This document shows positions 37,972 to 38,793 of a stretch of 38,793 bases of DNA, piece by piece. The translations under genes were made by a program, and so were the position numbers. This DNA is from CAZGWJ01 sp964529445 (GTDB taxonomy: Bacteria > Oederibacteriota > Muellerivitia > Muellerivitales > Muellerivitaceae): positions 1 through 38,793 of the forward strand of contig CAZGWJ010000018.1 in the NCBI GenBank assembly GCA_964529445.1. The letters run 5' to 3'. A model generated the notes under the pieces. It searched no databases. It was not told the DNA's origin and worked only from the letters and a program-made list of their open reading frames with translations. Every line of letters begins with the position of its first letter. Within the stretch, counting starts at the first letter, position 1.

Positions 37972-38793
37972 GTGGTGAAGGTCCAAGTCGCAAGGAAGAC
38001 GGACCCCAAGGCCGTTCCGGTCTGGTTGGCCTACGAGAAGGAAACGGGATTCGCGAACGCCTTCGGCCGGACGGCTTCCCGTGTCCGTGAGCGCCTCGCG
38101 GAGGAGGGTTTCAAGGGCGCGGAGGGTCAAGGGGCGCTCTACCATCTGGGCAGTGAACCCGGACCCTCGAGGGTCCTCGTCGTCGGCCTGGGCCGTCGTT
38201 CGGAATCCGACATCGAATCCTTCCGCCGCGCCGGGGGCCGCCTGGCCCGCAAGTGCTCCGAGGTACGCATCGCCCATGCCTGCGTGGAATGGCCCGAAAG
38301 GGGCCTGAAGGGCGACCTGAAGGCGGCGGCCAAGGCCTTCGCCGAGGGGGCGATTCTCGGCGCCTATCGTTTCGATCGGTACATCACCATGGACCGGGAG
38401 GGATCGATCGGGCTGGAATCCCTGGACTTCACGGGTCGGGCCGCATCCCGCGTGGCCGAAACCCTCCGGAAGACCCGCTCCCGCTCCGAAGCGGTTCTCT
38501 TCGCCCGGGATCTCGTGAATCTCCCGGCGGCGGAGGTCACGCCGGCCCGGCTTGTTTCCGAGGCGCGTTCCATCGCAAGGCGCGGGAAGATGAATTTGAA
38601 GGTATACGGGCGCGCTGAACTCAAGCGCATGGGTGCGGGCGGCCTTTTGGCCGTGAACGCGGGCAGTGCGCAGGAACCCTACCTCATCCACCTGCATTAC
38701 CGGAAGGGTGGCACCAAGCCCCTGGCTCTCGTGGGGAAGGGCATCACCTTCGATTCGGGCGGTCTTTCCCTGAAACCCGCCGGGTCGATGGAG
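37972..38793 (+). CDS. pepA: Leucyl aminopeptidase (M17), 3' partial
   Basis: The first 274 codons of a cytosolic aminopeptidase that cleaves N-terminal residues with a two-metal site, cut by the window edge. The N-terminal macro-like domain ends near RDLVNLPAAEVTPARLV. The catalytic domain begins with LALVGKGITFDSGGLSLKP (its Lys and Asp are metal and catalytic ligands). GGLLAVNAGSAQEPYLIHLHY is also typical. GTG 37972 is the start, with AAGGAGG 5 nt upstream; a second GTG follows at once. Complete family members are about 480-500 residues. Confidence 0.93.
   Translation, partial: MVKVQVARKTDPKAVPVWLAYEKETGFANAFGRTASRVRERLAEEGFKGAEGQGALYHLGSEPGPSRVLVVGLGRRSESDIESFRRAGGRLARKCSEVRIAHACVEWPERGLKGDLKAAAKAFAEGAILGAYRFDRYITMDREGSIGLESLDFTGRAASRVAETLRKTRSRSEAVLFARDLVNLPAAEVTPARLVSEARSIARRGKMNLKVYGRAELKRMGAGGLLAVNAGSAQEPYLIHLHYRKGGTKPLALVGKGITFDSGGLSLKPAGSME

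Overview
The window is GC-rich (roughly two thirds G+C by eye) and densely coded, with one 100-N assembly gap at 9985-10084. Lipoprotein signals, a TolC-type outer-membrane protein, an RND pump and a putative beta-barrel point to a diderm bacterium. A Thr-x-Thr-x repeat protein with a FlgD-like sorting domain, frequent TTG starts and a large collection of intergenic repeats suggest a chromosomal fragment of a little-cultured phylum, often binned from metagenomes. I cannot name the phylum from the sequence; candidate phyla such as FCPU426 or Elusimicrobia-like lineages carry similar Thr/Pro-rich proteins, so this is only a guess.

Layout. 1-1379: 3' end of the Thr-rich secreted protein. 1550-6283: an alpha/beta hydrolase (minus), then on plus an FKBP lipoprotein, phosphofructokinase, a DUF985 cupin, an inositol-monophosphatase/HisN-like enzyme and a GNAT acetyltransferase. 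6450-12855 (minus): YqjE/YqjD-like membrane proteins, a PLP aminotransferase, a small DUF4405-like membrane protein, an RluA-type pseudouridine synthase, a 97-bp tandem repeat containing the gap, thioredoxin reductase and glycerol-3-phosphate dehydrogenase. 13247-18874 (plus): tRNA-Leu(UAG), a TetR regulator 17 bp behind it, a TolC-like protein and an RND pump with no adaptor gene. 18971-22245: tig-clpP-clpX. 22327-22878 (minus): a membrane protein of unknown function. 23234-26080: a serine-biosynthesis pair (class V aminotransferase and SerA) behind a long leader with a strong promoter and a CRP-like palindrome. 26186-30760: a DUF5683-like protein, a putative barrel, PilZ, an MCP-like signalling protein and a zinc-ribbon/TPR membrane protein. 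30909-34129 (minus): an LPG-synthase-like membrane protein, an FAD oxidoreductase and a glycosyltransferase, probably an envelope polysaccharide or lipid-glycan set. 34344-end: a TPR protein, a uracil-DNA glycosylase, an MFS exporter and the 5' part of leucyl aminopeptidase.

The protein genes are mostly familiar. The unusual content is between them. There are at least six families of palindromic or dispersed repeats. One is a textbook MITE-like element at 36011-36238 with 15-bp perfect inverted ends and a 5-bp target duplication. Another is a 97-bp multi-hairpin repeat tandemly expanded over the trxB stop codon. Repeats have replaced the C-terminal codons of trxB and glpD, and one supplies the apparent -35 box of the tRNA promoter. 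Promoters often show a clear -10 box with little or no -35, and three genes have the -10 box only 6-8 nt from the ATG, suggesting leaderless mRNAs.
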